64,000 nucleotides of DNA from Rotaria sordida (taxonomy: Eukaryota; Rotifera; Eurotatoria; Philodinida; Philodinidae). Within the stretch, counting starts at the first letter, position 1. The number at the start of each line of letters is the position of its first letter. This document shows, in pieces, positions 13,901 to 27,355 of the stretch. Where the stretch lies: assembly GCA_905250125.1 (NCBI GenBank), contig CAJNOL010000183.1, positions 62,001 through 126,000 of the forward strand, given 5' to 3'. Made by a program: the position numbers and the translations under genes. Below the pieces are notes generated by a model. The model was not told where the DNA came from, did no database searches, and worked only from the letters and a program-made list of their open reading frames with translations.

Positions 13901-14582
13901 TATTGTCTAAGAATAATCCGGTTAGTTTGAATGGCTTCCGGCAATAACTATTCAACTATAGGTCTGTCTGTCTGCCAATGTTTTTTCTTTTATTCGCATC
14001 ATTTACTCTTAATCATCGTTAAGATTTATTGTTCTTTGAATCTTTCTAACAAGCATAAAAGGACAGACTCTTATATTAAACATAAACATAAACCAAACAT
14101 TGAAATTAGAATTCTATTCAAATATTGAAAAAAATTACTATAACATAAAATTTGATGCATCTCATCAAATAGACTAGTTGAACATGTTGTTCTTTTTTTT
14201 TCAATCAAATACTTCAACTTCATCTTATCGTTTTATGCTAAAGGCAAACAACAACAGTCAATAGAGCAATAACAAGAAAAAATAATGTTAAAATAATAAA
14301 TGATTATTTTGATTTCTAAACTAATTCGTTATTATCTACTAGCATTCATAGATAATAATAAAAAACAATATATATATATATATTGAACTTTTTACCTAAA
14401 CATTGAATGAAGTTATCCGCTGTAATTGGACGCCATTCTGGATACATATTTGAAAGCCAATCTGCAAGATCTTCTTTCATAGCATATAAATATTCATCTG
14501 TAGTTGAATATGGTTGAACAGATTTCATTTCAAGAAAACGGGATTGTGGATCAACTACTAATTGTTCGACAGCAGTAGCCAT
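10924..14582 (-). CDS. GAS2L: GAS2-like protein (CH + GAR domains)
   Basis: Five exons (14582-14396, 13540-12720, 12666-12559, 12494-12401, 12344-10924) join in phase to about 876 residues. GAS2-like proteins link actin to microtubules: the CH domain binds actin and the GAR domain binds microtubules. Residues ~25-190 form the CH domain ([20 protein letters not shown], then [10 protein letters not shown], then [20 protein letters not shown] and [17 protein letters not shown]). Residues ~340-405 form the GAR domain, with the Cys-rich [21 protein letters not shown] and the signature [20 protein letters not shown]. The ~470-residue tail is Ser/Thr/Asn-rich, probably disordered and basic, as in GAS2L1-3. 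The order matches the family; which paralogue it represents cannot be told. The first intron is 855 bp while the others are about 55-60 nt. Confidence 0.92.
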
Positions 14583-17500
14583 CCTTTGAATATATTTTAC
14601 TAAAACAAAAAAGTCATACAGAAAAAATTTACCTCATTCAATTGTTCAATTATTTACTTACAGCCCATAGACTTTCTGTTTCTGACTCTATAACTTCTGC
14701 ATAATTATGATTAGTTGGAATGAGTAGCTATATTTTTTTTTGCTCTCGTTCAACTTTGAGACTTTATTACTGGTGAGAATGTATGAATGAATGGCTTTAT
14801 TTTTTTTTTTATAGAACACATTGCACTCTTTCGGTCATTGTCTTTCGTTCTCGCTTCTCTTTCTCTTTCTCTATACTATGTTCGATCTCGTCCTTTTTTT
14901 TCTTCTTCTTTCTCATCAATTCAAAATTTATTTCAGCTTCTTTTATGTGAACCATCAGCATCGCTCACATTCAACGACCTGATCACATCAAAATAAAGGG
15001 GTAGATTAGAGTATTTATCTCTACCTATCTCTAATCATTTGATGGACAGGAGGTGTCTGAATAACCATATTCATTTGCGTGAGTGTGTGTAATTTAAAAC
15101 TGTAGGACAAATTAGTATGAACAAAGAAGGAAGACAGATATATATATACAATGGTACAGTACATCACATCATATACTATATAATTACAGTGCGCTCAAAT
15201 GAAAGATCGACGTGATGTAACAAAAAGTATATATTGATAGAAAATTAAAGAACAAAAGTGGACACCTATACCATCACACCCCCACTCTCACACATTCTAT
15301 TCAAATCGATAATAGTTTCGATGTATGCATCATTTAAAATGATGTCTCAATACATACGATAGTCTTGTTGTTCATTCACTTTCGTTCTCCAACAGTATTC
15401 AGCAATTATTGCCATAAAACTGATCATTGTTATAAAGTAAAATAGGTATAACACTTCAACGTCGAATCAATATTAATGTTGGTCAGCATACAAATGTATG
15501 ATTACATCTCAACGATGATCTTTTCTCTCCTCCTGATATAAATCACAAACCTTTTTTTTTCTCTATCTCAACATATACAAACAGATGAAGATCAAATAAG
15601 GCACAAAAAATAAAAACGAGAGAGAAGAAATGCCAAAATAAATTGGACACATATGTTCAGCTTATACATAGACCAAACAAGAAGATGAAGAATATTTATC
15701 TAAGAGATACCACGTAGATGATTTAATTCTCAGATTTGTTTTCTATGTCATAATTATCAACTATTTAATTGGTATTTACAAATATTCGAACTAACAAGAG
15801 AACATATCCAACTATCAAATACTCTTCAACTTCTTATTATAGCTACGGGTAAGTCTCAGGAAGAATAAGAAAACCTTAAAACCATTCATGCTCATGGTAT
15901 ACTATTATAGAGTTATGACTATTTTAATGAAATTTTTACCGAGAGAGCAAATCGTTTTCGGAAAATTCTGGATAATTCGTTTCGGACTGAAATTATGTGT
16001 GTAAGTATGTTTGATAGTTCTAAAAGTTTCAATGACAACGAACATGTCTTTCTCGAGATATTCAATTTTCAAGTAGACACAATTACTGTTTCCTCTTATG
16101 GTAAACCGCTGTATTTTTAGATATTGAATATGTCGAAAAAGACATATTCGTTTTCGTTGAAACTTTGAGAACTATCAAACGCACCTACAGACATAATTTC
16201 AGCTCGAGTAGACCATAGATATTAATGATTTTAATCTTTTCTTAGTCTTACCCATGATAATAATATGAAGTCGAAGGGCGTCCGACAATTGAATATGTTC
16301 TCTCGTAAGTATATATTATTCAATTGGTTTTTTTCTTTTATTAATTTATTCCTGTCTCTTTTTATCTAAATTAATTATTGAATACTCGAAAATCATAACA
16401 ATCAAAAAGTGCTTATGTTCATTTGTCCCTTGTTTTAATTAATATCAAAATGATTACAATTATTCTCAATCGTACATTCATATTTTTGGTTACATATATC
16501 AGAGATTTGATTGACTTTAGTTTTAGATGGACGATCATACTTATAGATATATAGTTTGTTCATTTATTTCTTTATTATTATTTTCTTATTTATGTCATAC
16601 TTAATTAGAATGTCTATCTACACTAGGGTCGAATTTTAATATTATTCGTTATTGTTTTATATTTACAAAATAAAATAAAATAAAACATTTTTTATATTAC
16701 CTGATATATTGGTGTGAAGAAAAAAAAAGAGAACAATGATAAATGTTTGTTATATCGTTTATATTTCATCACGTATCTATTTTATGCATTATTTTCTTTT
16801 TAATTTTATCTTTACTTTTGTCATGCTTACCTTAAACGTTGTTTTCTTTCTTCTTGATAAGACAAATAATTATTTACGGATACTAATGATTATTTAAGTT
16901 AATATAATCGAAAAGTAGAATAAACTAATCTAAAATATTGCTACTCGCATTTATGTAGTTTCATATTTTTTTTGCTACTTCAGTGGTTTGACAAAAACAT
17001 ATATGACTAACGACGATGACAGGACATTCGAGAGAATAGACATGTGTGCACAATATTTGCTTGTCGGTAAGAAAAAGAATAACGGAATACGTAGAACACA
17101 CATCCTCGCATATTAAAAAAAAAAAAGCTATTTTATGATGTAACCCACCTGTTTAGTTCGTAATGCACAATAGTCGCGTCTGATGGCATCAACAAAATCA
17201 AGGACAATATAAACGATATCGTTTAATGTTTCGCTTATTTTTTTGATCCAGCTGAAGAATAAATGAAGGTTGTTTGTCTATATAGAAATTTGATGCATAT
17301 AATATAATCGATTTTCTTTTCATCATATTTCGAAAATGTTCATTGTTCAAACGTGTTTATTTCGATCAAAGGTTAATGCGTCTGGATTAGTATGTAGACA
17401 ACAGTAACCGGCACGATTAATATTCTAACACTTGCTTGTTTTATATTTTCTTGCTTTGACATATCGTTTTTTTTTTAGTTTTTTTACACTGTCCTATCGA

Positions 17501-19098
17501 GTAGTAGTTCATATAGATATAAATATGTGACCTTCTTGTCTGAAGAGCATATGACGTACACTAAACACAATACATAATGTAAAACAATAGTTTGTTCTGG
17601 CTTATAATATCCATATCAGAAAGACATTAACCTTGTACGTGAAGGTTTTCTTTTTTCTCTCAATGATTTTATTTGACATAACGTAAAGCAATGACAAATA
17701 AAAATAGTCAAGTCAAACGAGGCCCATTCCACTAACATACAAATGCATTTTTTCACGACAGGATCAAAAAAAATATAAATATATACAAAACGTGCATGGT
17801 GAAGATTTTATTTTATTATCAATCTAAGCTTTTTATTAAATAAGAAAGACATTCGATATATACATATATGTATAAGATATATCTTAATTAATCTCATATT
17901 AATACTTGATTGGTTTTTATTTATTTTTAACTTTCCAATTATTTATAAGTTTATCGAACTACTTTTAAGTTTCTAAAAATAACACATTTCAAAAGACCGA
18001 TAGCAATTTATTTTTTTTCATCTAAAAATAACCAATTGAAAAGAATAATATTATTAATGATAAGATTTTAATCAGTTTGATTTATGTCATTTCTATAACG
18101 TAAAAAAAATATATATATTATTGAGTATGATAAATAAATGATTGACAATGACGATTCAGGTGCACATGCAACGGTTTAAATATCATACATTATATGACTC
18201 AAGATAAAATACTATAGTCAATACAAGTAGGCGATTATATCTAATATTTGATTACAGTTATTGAAAACAAAAGAAGCTATTTTTAGTATATTTTTGCATA
18301 GAAGTCTTTTGATCAAAAGAAAAAAAGTTTTGTAAAATAGTCAATGGAATGTATGGATTGCGACCATTTATTTGTACATTCTATCTTTTTTAATACATCA
18401 TGACATGTACCTGATAAAAATAATTCTATCGTACTTTATATTTTAATCCTATATGAGTTGTACTAGATTTTATTTTAAACAATTACGTCTTAAGTATTGA
18501 ACTTATCAATTTCGTTTGAGTAAAGTGCAATGTTTATGTTTTATAATCACTAATCTTAGAGATTAGTCTTACTTTGTTTTTTAAAAATGAATTACATACA
18601 GTCATTTTACATCTGTAGACCTAATAGAGATTAACTATATATATATATTTTTCGATAGCAAATTGAATCTATATATAATTCATGCAATGAATTCTCTTCA
18701 TGTTGATTTTGTAAACAACATACTATAATAATATTTAAATGTACTGTTACTCGTTAATATCGCTTCTATGATAAACTATTTTAAGCAACATATAATAAAA
18801 ATAAACATGTAAAGATTCACCTAGTACTTCAATATAAATTATTCTTCTATTGAAATCACTTCCATATATTTATACAATCGTCTATTTTGAAAAAAAAATC
18901 AAAGGTCTTTATGTTAATGCATGCAAAAAAAATAATCTTTTCCAGACTAACGCATGTAGTATAACGACAACAACAAGAAATGAAAGAAAAAGAAAACGAA
19001 AACGAGATAAAACAAATATATATATATATATGTATAGACTACATTTTTCATAAAAATGACAATATATGGAAAACCAGATGAAATTATGATATTCGTAT
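14583..19098. other. 4.5-kb intergenic region upstream of GAS2L
   Basis: Lies between the start of the GAS2-like gene and the end of RAP1GAP, both on the minus strand. A possible 5' UTR exon of the GAS2-like gene could end near 14590-14670, where acceptor- and donor-like sequences occur. The remainder is AT-rich, with a foldback element at 15846-16253. No coding region is supported. Confidence 0.5.
15846..16253. mobile_element. Foldback MITE-like element
   Basis: Two imperfect inverted-repeat arms. The outer tips begin GGGTAAGTCT (left) and, on the other strand, GGGTAAGACT (right). The inner arms (15987-16068 and 16123-16202) match over about 80 nt, both reading CTGAAATTATGT at their outer end. 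There is no open reading frame inside. This is the layout of a non-autonomous DNA transposon (about 0.4 kb); the superfamily is not identifiable by eye. Confidence 0.65.
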
Positions 19099-22000
19099 TT
19101 AAACAGTTGCTGCTTCACTTATATGAATACCAGCTACTTGTGGTGTATAGATTTGTATATTAGCTTGACGTTGTCCGGTTATACGATGCCATGGATGTGA
19201 CTAAAATATTCGAAAATTTTTTATTTGAATAATTATATATATATATATTTCGTTTACATACAACATGAGATGGTTGAGATTTTTCACGAAGTTGTTGTCG
19301 ATAAGCTAAAAATAAAACAAAAACATGTAGACACAACTTGTGTAGGATTAAAATGTAAAACACAATGTAGCTGCTGCTGTTGCTGCTAATCACAGGAAGA
19401 TTGTTTTATTCAATCTATTTTGGAACACATTTCTTCACACAATAAGGAAGTAGTTTATATATTGAAACGAGACAGTATTGATATACGATCTGTGATCATA
19501 TATCAACAACGTCTGTCGCAGTCTATGACGCGAGAGAAGGACTTCAAGACTAAAGCCTCTGCTGATTCCCATGGAAACGGGGGCACAGTACGCATTTTTC
19601 GCATGCCAGTCGAACATGTGACTTTCTTGCTCGGAAACGAGCTTTTTTGCTTAGAAATGATTGGATATGGCGTAAAAAACAGTTTTTCGACGAAAAACGC
19701 CTGAGGGGACCCTTACCCTCGTTTTTTTTCGAGAAGATTTTCTTCTTCAACATTGTTTTGTGTTATATATCATTCGATGCAGCTTAATGCGCTTATTCTG
19801 AATATATTGTTTTTGTCGATTAAATTTTTTTCTGAAGTCAGAAAAACTGAAAAAACGTAGTTTTTTGGAAACGCATTGTACAGTCCAGGAATGTTTGCAC
19901 TAATAGGAATTAGAGATAATAGATAGAACATCTTGGCAATATTTGAAGGTTGGATGTGGATGGATTACTCATTTTATGGAACGATCCGTTCGAACAATAC
20001 TAGAAAAAATATTTTGTACAATCAAGTCGAGCTTGGTTTGGAAATTCAGAAAATGTACTTGATTTATCTGTCGAAGAGCTTAAGTTCTTCAGATACTAAG
20101 TTTTTTATACCATTAAATAGACTATATTTCGAAATATAATTTTCCTACAGTTAAATCTTGAAAGAGTGGGATTTTCATTTTTAGCCAAATGTCCACCTAG
20201 ATGCACACTGTAAGTGTAGAGGGTGTTGCTACGGTATCTGTCAAAGTCTGTGATGTTTTCTTAGAAATGTATTATGTTGTGTGTGTGGGGGGCATAAATT
20301 TCTACTCGATACACTTCAAAATTCCTTTTAGATCGTATTGAACAATAAAAAAATAATTTTTTTTTTCCAAAGAATTACCATCTTGATCGTCACTGTCATA
20401 TGGCACACGATTATGATTATGAGAAAAAGCTGTATCAGCTGATGACATACTATCCTATAAATGAAATACATATATATTTTGTTTTTCTTATAATTTAAAT
20501 AAATATTTTTACCAATCCTTCATCAGATTCGTCTCCAAAATATGCGTGTATTGAACGTGTAGGGTAATGATGTATTGTTGAACGTTGTTCTGATGTTGGT
20601 ATATCACCACTACTATCTAAACTTTCATCACTTCGAACATTTATATGTCTAGATATTAAAAAAAAAATTATTTATTTCAATTATCATTTTAAGAAAAAAA
20701 TTTCTTACCGATTAATCACATCATTGTCATGTGTAAATTCTTGACTAAAATGAAATAATAAAAAAAAAAAAAGATTATTTTTTTTATTAAAGTTTTTAAT
20801 AAATTATATTCATTATACTCAGGTAATGACATTGATAGTGATGAACGTTGATGACTATCAACACTATCCAATTTTCCTAATCGTATTAATTTCTTTCCAT
20901 TTTTACGTCGTTCCTTGAAGAAAGCAAAAAATAAAACAATTTTTTCATTTTTCAATATATTTGGATTCTTTAAAATTTAATACTTTATCACTCATTGGTT
21001 GTTCAGATTTACTAGATTGTTGAGGACCATCGGGTGTACTATTACTTCGTGTAAACATTTTTTTCATATTTGAAAAATAACGTTTTTTAGTTGGATTTGA
21101 TAATAAAGGTAAACGTTGATGACTAGCACGTTTTTGTTCATCACATAATAAATCATAAGATTTTTCTGTTAAATTTTCACATAAAGTTTTTAAATATGAA
21201 CAACGTGTACGTTCTTGTAATAATGAAAATGTTCGACACCGATATGCTGCATATTCAGCATTAATTAATTTTGATAATATAAATGGTTTTAATTGTTCAG
21301 CTCCACGAACATAGACAACATTACGTTGAAGTATTGGAGGAAATATTTCAATATCATCACGAGTAACTAATGCCATCTAAAAATATATTTTATTAATATT
21401 AGATCTTCAACAAAATTAAAAATGATATTGTTAATTAAAACTGTTTTTTTTTTTGGTCTATCAATGCTACAATATGTTTTGTACATATTTAATTGCTAAT
21501 AGATTACTATTGATTTAGAAATATAATGTGCTCCGTTTTCAGAATGTAAGTAGTTAGAGATTTGCAATTTTAATTATCTCGAAGAGCAAAGAGATGCATT
21601 GTTAACTGTATATCTAATGTTTGAACTAGTAGTACTTTGAAGTTAAATATTAAGAATAGGAACATTTTACTATGACTTTCAATCAAATTTGAAGATTCAG
21701 ATATCAAATACTTTTATGAATTGATTCATCAGTTTTTATATAAATTTACGAAGGAGGATACAGGAAATTCAAATTTCTGTATATCATTATACAAGTTAAA
21801 GATTACTGCTGAAAAAGTTCAGATTGAATGTCGATGATGTAAACCTAAAGCTCATTTTTTACATATTCAATTGAAGGAATACAAATGTTAGATTGTCCTT
21901 GGGTTAAGAAATTCATTATATCATGATAAAGTATATCGAGTGTGAGTATGATTGTTGTCGAAGGTGTTAGACTGAAGTGTATGTGAGTGAAGACAAGGTC

Positions 22001-25000
22001 ATGATCTATACGAATATTATCACTCACACCATATCTTTATATTAATTTCATCGGTTTTTCTACACTTGAATAAGTGTCAACTGGGTAACGTTTTATTTTA
22101 AATGTATTTCAGAAGTTAAAGAAAAATTAAAACAACTTTCGAAGCCTTTATTAAAGGACTTTATTGAATAGAGTAAATAATTTTGGGGAAAATGAAATAT
22201 CTTCGATCTCTCCACAATCTTTCGTCACCAAAGTGCATGCAATTTACAAAAAGCTCAAAGAAGCATTTTTTTGTTTTTTTATTCAAAAATTTCAATGTTT
22301 ATCGCTTTGAAATCTTCTATAAATTCAATGTAGTTTGATGAAAGAAGGTGATGGAGAGATCTAAGATGTCTCATCTTGTGTTATCAAAAATAATCTTTTC
22401 CCAAAAAGGTTCAAATATATGCCAGAAATCTGATTTTAGGAATTCTTGTTAACTATTAACATTGAGAAGAAAACTTAAAAATACAACTGCTCTAAACTTT
22501 TATCCGCCATTAAACTTTTAGCGCTAGTCATCAATGTTAATATTCAAGTTACGTAATAAAGCATTTGCAAATAGTTAATAGTAATAAAACGTATTTCCTG
22601 ATTCAACTTAATTCCAAAAAATATAGACTTCAGTTCTATATCCTTTTTATATTAAAATCAATTTTCTGCGATTATTTCTCAAAGTTATTTCATTTGAATT
22701 TCCTGAAAATAGGAACTTATCATTTCATCAAAATAGTGTTCCGTTTCGATACTTCAGATGGAAAGATTTCATATTTATAGTTTAAGACAAGATTCAAACG
22801 ATTATCTCAATGTTTCACAAAAAACAAAATCGCGTATCTATCTAGTCAAATTAAATAGAATTCTATTGAATTTATCGCAAATTTTTTGACTTTTTATCAA
22901 AATATCCTTGAAACGAAACAATGCATTTTATACAATGTTTTGCCAAGATGATGAATTTTAAACCACAAAAAAACTACATCTCGAGTTTTTTCTCTTTCTA
23001 TTACTCAAAAACTACAGACCGATATCTTTTACGATTATTGAGATTACATCCACTACAGACATTAACCATATAAAGAATATTTTGACTAGTTAAACTTCAC
23101 ATTCGAGAAATAAAATTTTTCACCGATCTCTCTGTTTTAGTTATTAAAAAATAATAATAAAGCCAATAATCTTACTTTATAACATGTTCTTGAAAGTACT
23201 TGAACAGGTTGTACAACAAGAAAAGCATGTAAAAAATTTGATTTAATCATACTTGGATGAAATGGTGTATTTTCTTCTTGAAAAACAATTGTAACAATAT
23301 CATTTCCAATATGACGTTTACGTTGAATTTGTGTTGTATCTGTATGTGTAAATGGTAATAATGTACTAACATGAAACATAATTTCTTTTTGATCATATAA
23401 TTCATAATAAGATATTGGACAATCTGTTTGCTCACTTACATCAAGACCAGCTCGATAACTAAATTACAGAAAGCAAAAAAAAAAAAAAAGAAATAACATG
23501 ATAATGTAATTAAAATAGAATTTAACATACCCTTTAAAATTTTTTAATGAAACTCTTGTTGCAATTATATCTAAAAATTCATCTAATGATCGTCCATGAC
23601 GTTCATTATTAAAAAATTCTTCTTCCGTTGTCTAAAAGAAAAATTTGCATAATTTTTTTTTTCTTATTAAACAATAAAATTTTACTTGTCCACGTCTTTG
23701 ATAAATAACACCAAATTTAAATTTATGTGTTTCTAATTTTTCATCATATGCTTTTATAAATTGTTGTGCCTGAAAAGCGAAAAAAATAACAATCAGAAAA
23801 TTAAACATATGATTTACATAATTTACTTTCTGTTGATTACTTGGAAGAAGAAAGGATGTGTAGGGGAGTCTGAATGTTTTCTACACCCACACCATCTCAT
23901 CTTTCTAATCATCAATAGAAAGTAAATCCTCATATAAGAACAATTGCTAATAATAGGCGAGTCATGACATTGTAAATGTAATTTTTCAATCATTTACTAT
24001 TTATATAAAATATTCACTTTTACAAAGAACCTTTTTTTTTCTTAACTTCGAAGGCAATCAGCACACTGAGGTACACTATATAAATCTACTGCGGAACTGA
24101 AAACAAACGAAAAAGTACTTAATGAAATCGTCTAGATTTCAAAATTGTAAACAACATTTTCATGTAAAAATTTAGGATACAATAAATTTAAAAAAATCAA
24201 TTTTTCATGAAGGTAGTCTTGGACAGAATGAACTTGTGCATTTTGTTCGGTATCTAAATATGGACTTTGCAACGGAGCTTTAACTTAAAAAAATTCGATT
24301 GTTTAAAAAATCACATTAAAGAATATGTTCAACTCTTCACTAAAGGTTGGATCGACCAAATACAAGACAAATTTTTTTACTTTTGAAACCCTTCATACTT
24401 TTGTAAAGCATTTAGATTGTCGGAGCAAAGGTAAACTGTTCTTTTTGAAAGTGAAGTGCTTCGTTTTGTCAACCTTGAAATTTGCTATCTTTTAGTATAT
24501 GAATCAGTATTTTATATGAATTAAATCCATTTACATTTAGATCAGTTCGTCCGATTATTTAAATCTCTTGTAAAAATATATTTTTTATTTTTCTAATTAC
24601 TTTGAAATTTGTACAATTTTCAAAATGATCAACTTGTAAATCGGGATAAAGTTGTCTTGCTAAATAAACATAATCAATTGGATTTGAATCGTTTTCAATT
24701 AAATCTAAACATTTTGAACTTTCTTTTGTGCGAACAATTATTGTTAAACAATTATCATGTGGTTTAATTGACATAATTATTGGATTAAAATTATCATCAA
24801 TTGCAAATAAATTATAATGATACTAAATTATAATAAATTATGTTTAAAAAAAAAACAACAAAAGTTTGTTTCTATTTTTATTTTTTTTTACTTGATCATA
24901 AAAATAATTTGAATAAATTGAAGCAACATTATCAGATATAATTCGACATTCAACAGGAGCTATTTTCGTTTGAATTATCCATTGTGATGGTTCATCGTAT

Positions 25001-27355
25001 CCGCCTTCAATACGATAAGGATCTTTATAATTTAACATTTCATTTGATGGAAAACGATAGATCATTGAAAATATACTATTGGGTGCTGATGTCAACATCT
25101 AATAAATATAATAGGAAAAAGAACCAATATATATTTATATATATTGCTTAGAATCTCATGAGATTTTTAGGATGTAAATGTTGTTTTCTTCATTTCTATC
25201 AGACAAGAGTAAGGTGACAAATGAACAAAACTAGAAAAAAGAAAATAATCCAATATACCTGTTTTATATGATATTGAATTGCTTGTGCAACTTCTTCATT
25301 ATTTCTACATGATAAATCATTTGTTTCATATTCAGGAACTGAATATGAAAAACGCGTTGATAACCTTGGATCTAATGATTCCTATAAGGCAACAAAAAAA
25401 AAGCCAGTCGTATTTTAGTTAATACACACATGAATTAGAGCAAATTCATCTTTGTTAATTACAATACACTCGAGATTAAATTTAACACTCAAACACTTTC
25501 TATCGATCCGGCTAAATCCACAAAACATTCGGATAAAAATATTGAGACTTGATGCTTTTAGTGTATTTTAACTTTTTATAGATTTTATCATTTTGTTTTA
25601 AACCTATTTTTCTTTATAAAAATATCGTTTGAATATGTCAAAAATTAAATTTGTTTTTAGTTGTAATTTGATGAGCTCTATTCAACCATGACAAAAAAGA
25701 AAAAAATTTAAGTTCAATTGTCTGCACGCTACTATGTAATGAAAAGTATCTATATGATTAAGTGACAAAATGTATTTTATATTCATATTAAAAATAAATA
25801 TTTTCATTTTAAATGAATGTAAATTAGAGGTTTGATCGATGACTATTAACTTATTTATTTTAATATATGTTGATTGTTCACATCAACCTATAGTAAATGT
25901 CGTACAATAAATACTTGACCTTTCCATCGATCAACATATGGTACTCTTACATATTTAAGTAATCTAATAATGATAAAATCATCATTTTATACATACTTTT
26001 TAAGATGTATTTGAGAAAAGAGAAATGAAACATATTGATTTGAAATATGAATAAAATATAGAAATTCTTTTTTTTGCAACCAAAGTGTAATTTAATAAGT
26101 TTAAAAACAAAACTGTCGATGTTTTTTTCTATTTTCATTTACTAATGGTCGTGCCGGAGACAATCACTTATGAATAATTAAAAGTGAAAAAAAGTAAGTA
26201 CATTGAATAAATAATGATCAAAAGACTTTAGTCATGGCCATGACTTTCAAAAAAAAAAAAAGAAAAAAATTAACCATAACTGTAAAATAAAATGATCACA
26301 CTCGTGTCTAATCAATTTTTTTGAATTAAAAATCTTTATCAAAAGAAGCATAGAATATATCAATCTTACCTTTCTATTTGATAATGAAACTTGACTACCA
26401 ATCATAGCAGTATTCACAAGTGCATTTATCGATGAAGATCGTAATGATTTATCAAAATTATTTCGTTGTCGATTCATTTGTTGTAATGTTGGATAATTAA
26501 TATCTGGTGATGGTAATAAAAAATTATTTCGTTGTAATTCAAATGAATAACTTCTTGACAATTGTTGTTCTTGACTATGTTCGTTTTGGCTTTCTATATA
26601 CCTATAGATAAACAGACATTAGAAAAAAATAAAAAATAAAAAAGAAACATCAAGAGTATTGATACGATTATATCTTTAAGAGAAGGGAAAAAAAGAAAGA
26701 GAAAAAAAAAAGAAAAAGATGCCAATTGTGATGCGAAGAGTGATATGTAAATCTTTGAAAATATTGACAGAATCGATATATGATAAAAAAAAAGAAGAAA
26801 ATCCTAAATCAATCTCACATTCACTCCTTCAATTAAGATAAGGATTGATTGTGAACAGATGTGAAGAATTTCAACATACTTTGAATAAGATGGAAGATTG
26901 AGCGACATGTTCGAACTAAAAATAAAAAAAAAAAATATGAATTTAATCAATGAAAAAGTGAGGAATAAAAATTCAATTAATTTACATTGTTGCAATACCA
27001 TAAGATGTTTGTTCTTGACGGTGATAATTATCATCCCTGCCTCCATATGATGAAAAATATCGATCATGACTAATGATAAAAAAAAAACAGAAACGTTTTT
27101 GTTTTATTTTGATGAAGTTTTAACATACTTTTGTTTATTATAATTTGATGGATTGTTTATACTTAATATTGATTGAGATCTTTCGAGATATGGACTATCA
27201 TTTATTGAACTAAGACGAGTAACTTTTGATGTTATTGATGATTCTGGTAGACCATTTATTGATTTGGCAGCTGGTGTAGATGGTAAATTATGTTCATCAT
27301 CATCATCATCATTCCATCCATTAAATATATCATAAATTTTTGCACACCAAGTCAT
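19099..27355 (-). CDS. RAP1GAP: Rap1 GTPase-activating protein
   Basis: Seventeen exons join in phase to about 826 residues: 27355-27129, 27069-26986, 26915-26880, 26601-26370, 25381-25259, 25098-24892, 24822-24601, 23769-23686, 23631-23531, 23458-23176, 21376-20984, 20913-20819, 20744-20709, 20648-20513, 20454-20379, 19305-19262, 19200-19099. The protein stimulates GTP hydrolysis by Rap1. The catalytic RapGAP domain (about residues 380-600) carries [27 protein letters not shown] and [20 protein letters not shown]; the Asn in HIGND (about residue 491) is the catalytic 'asparagine thumb'. LTKLINAE-like text ([14 protein letters not shown]) fits RAP1GAP better than SIPA1L. The ~190-residue N-terminus is disordered, with an acidic run, and I see no GoLoco motif. 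The tail is Ser-rich. The exon 11 donor (GTATTA) is weak; read-through would end the protein 12 residues later. Long introns carry foldbacks. Confidence 0.92.
19400..19760. other. Compositionally distinct insert in a RAP1GAP intron
   Basis: Within the 1.07-kb intron between RAP1GAP exons 15 and 16. It is clearly richer in G and C than surrounding introns (for example GGAAACGGGGGCAC near 19575) and holds short overlapping open frames on both strands with no recognisable domain. It contains repeated TTTTCGA-type strings. Likely a transposon or repeat fragment; the class is unknown. Confidence 0.35.
22197..22370. mobile_element. Foldback element in RAP1GAP intron 10
   Basis: Inverted arms of about 65 nt (roughly 22197-22261 and 22305-22370). 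Both begin with a CTTCGATCTCTCC / CTTAGATCTCTCC-type tip and end near GCTCAAAG / ATTTCAAAG. The arms are diverged but collinear. There is no open frame. It reads as an old MITE-like insertion in a 1.8-kb intron. Confidence 0.5.
23822..23927. mobile_element. Short foldback in RAP1GAP intron 7
   Basis: About 106 bp made almost wholly of two inverted arms: TTTACTTTCTGTTGATTA at the left and, on the other strand, TTTACTTTCTATTGATGA at the right. The transcript would fold into a hairpin. The intron (23770-24600) is long compared with its ~50-70 nt neighbours. Confidence 0.5.

Noticed and set aside
19420-19753. Three overlapping open frames in a RAP1GAP intron
   Set aside because: Inside a defined intron, overlapping on opposite strands, no recognisable domain; treated as an unclassified insert.
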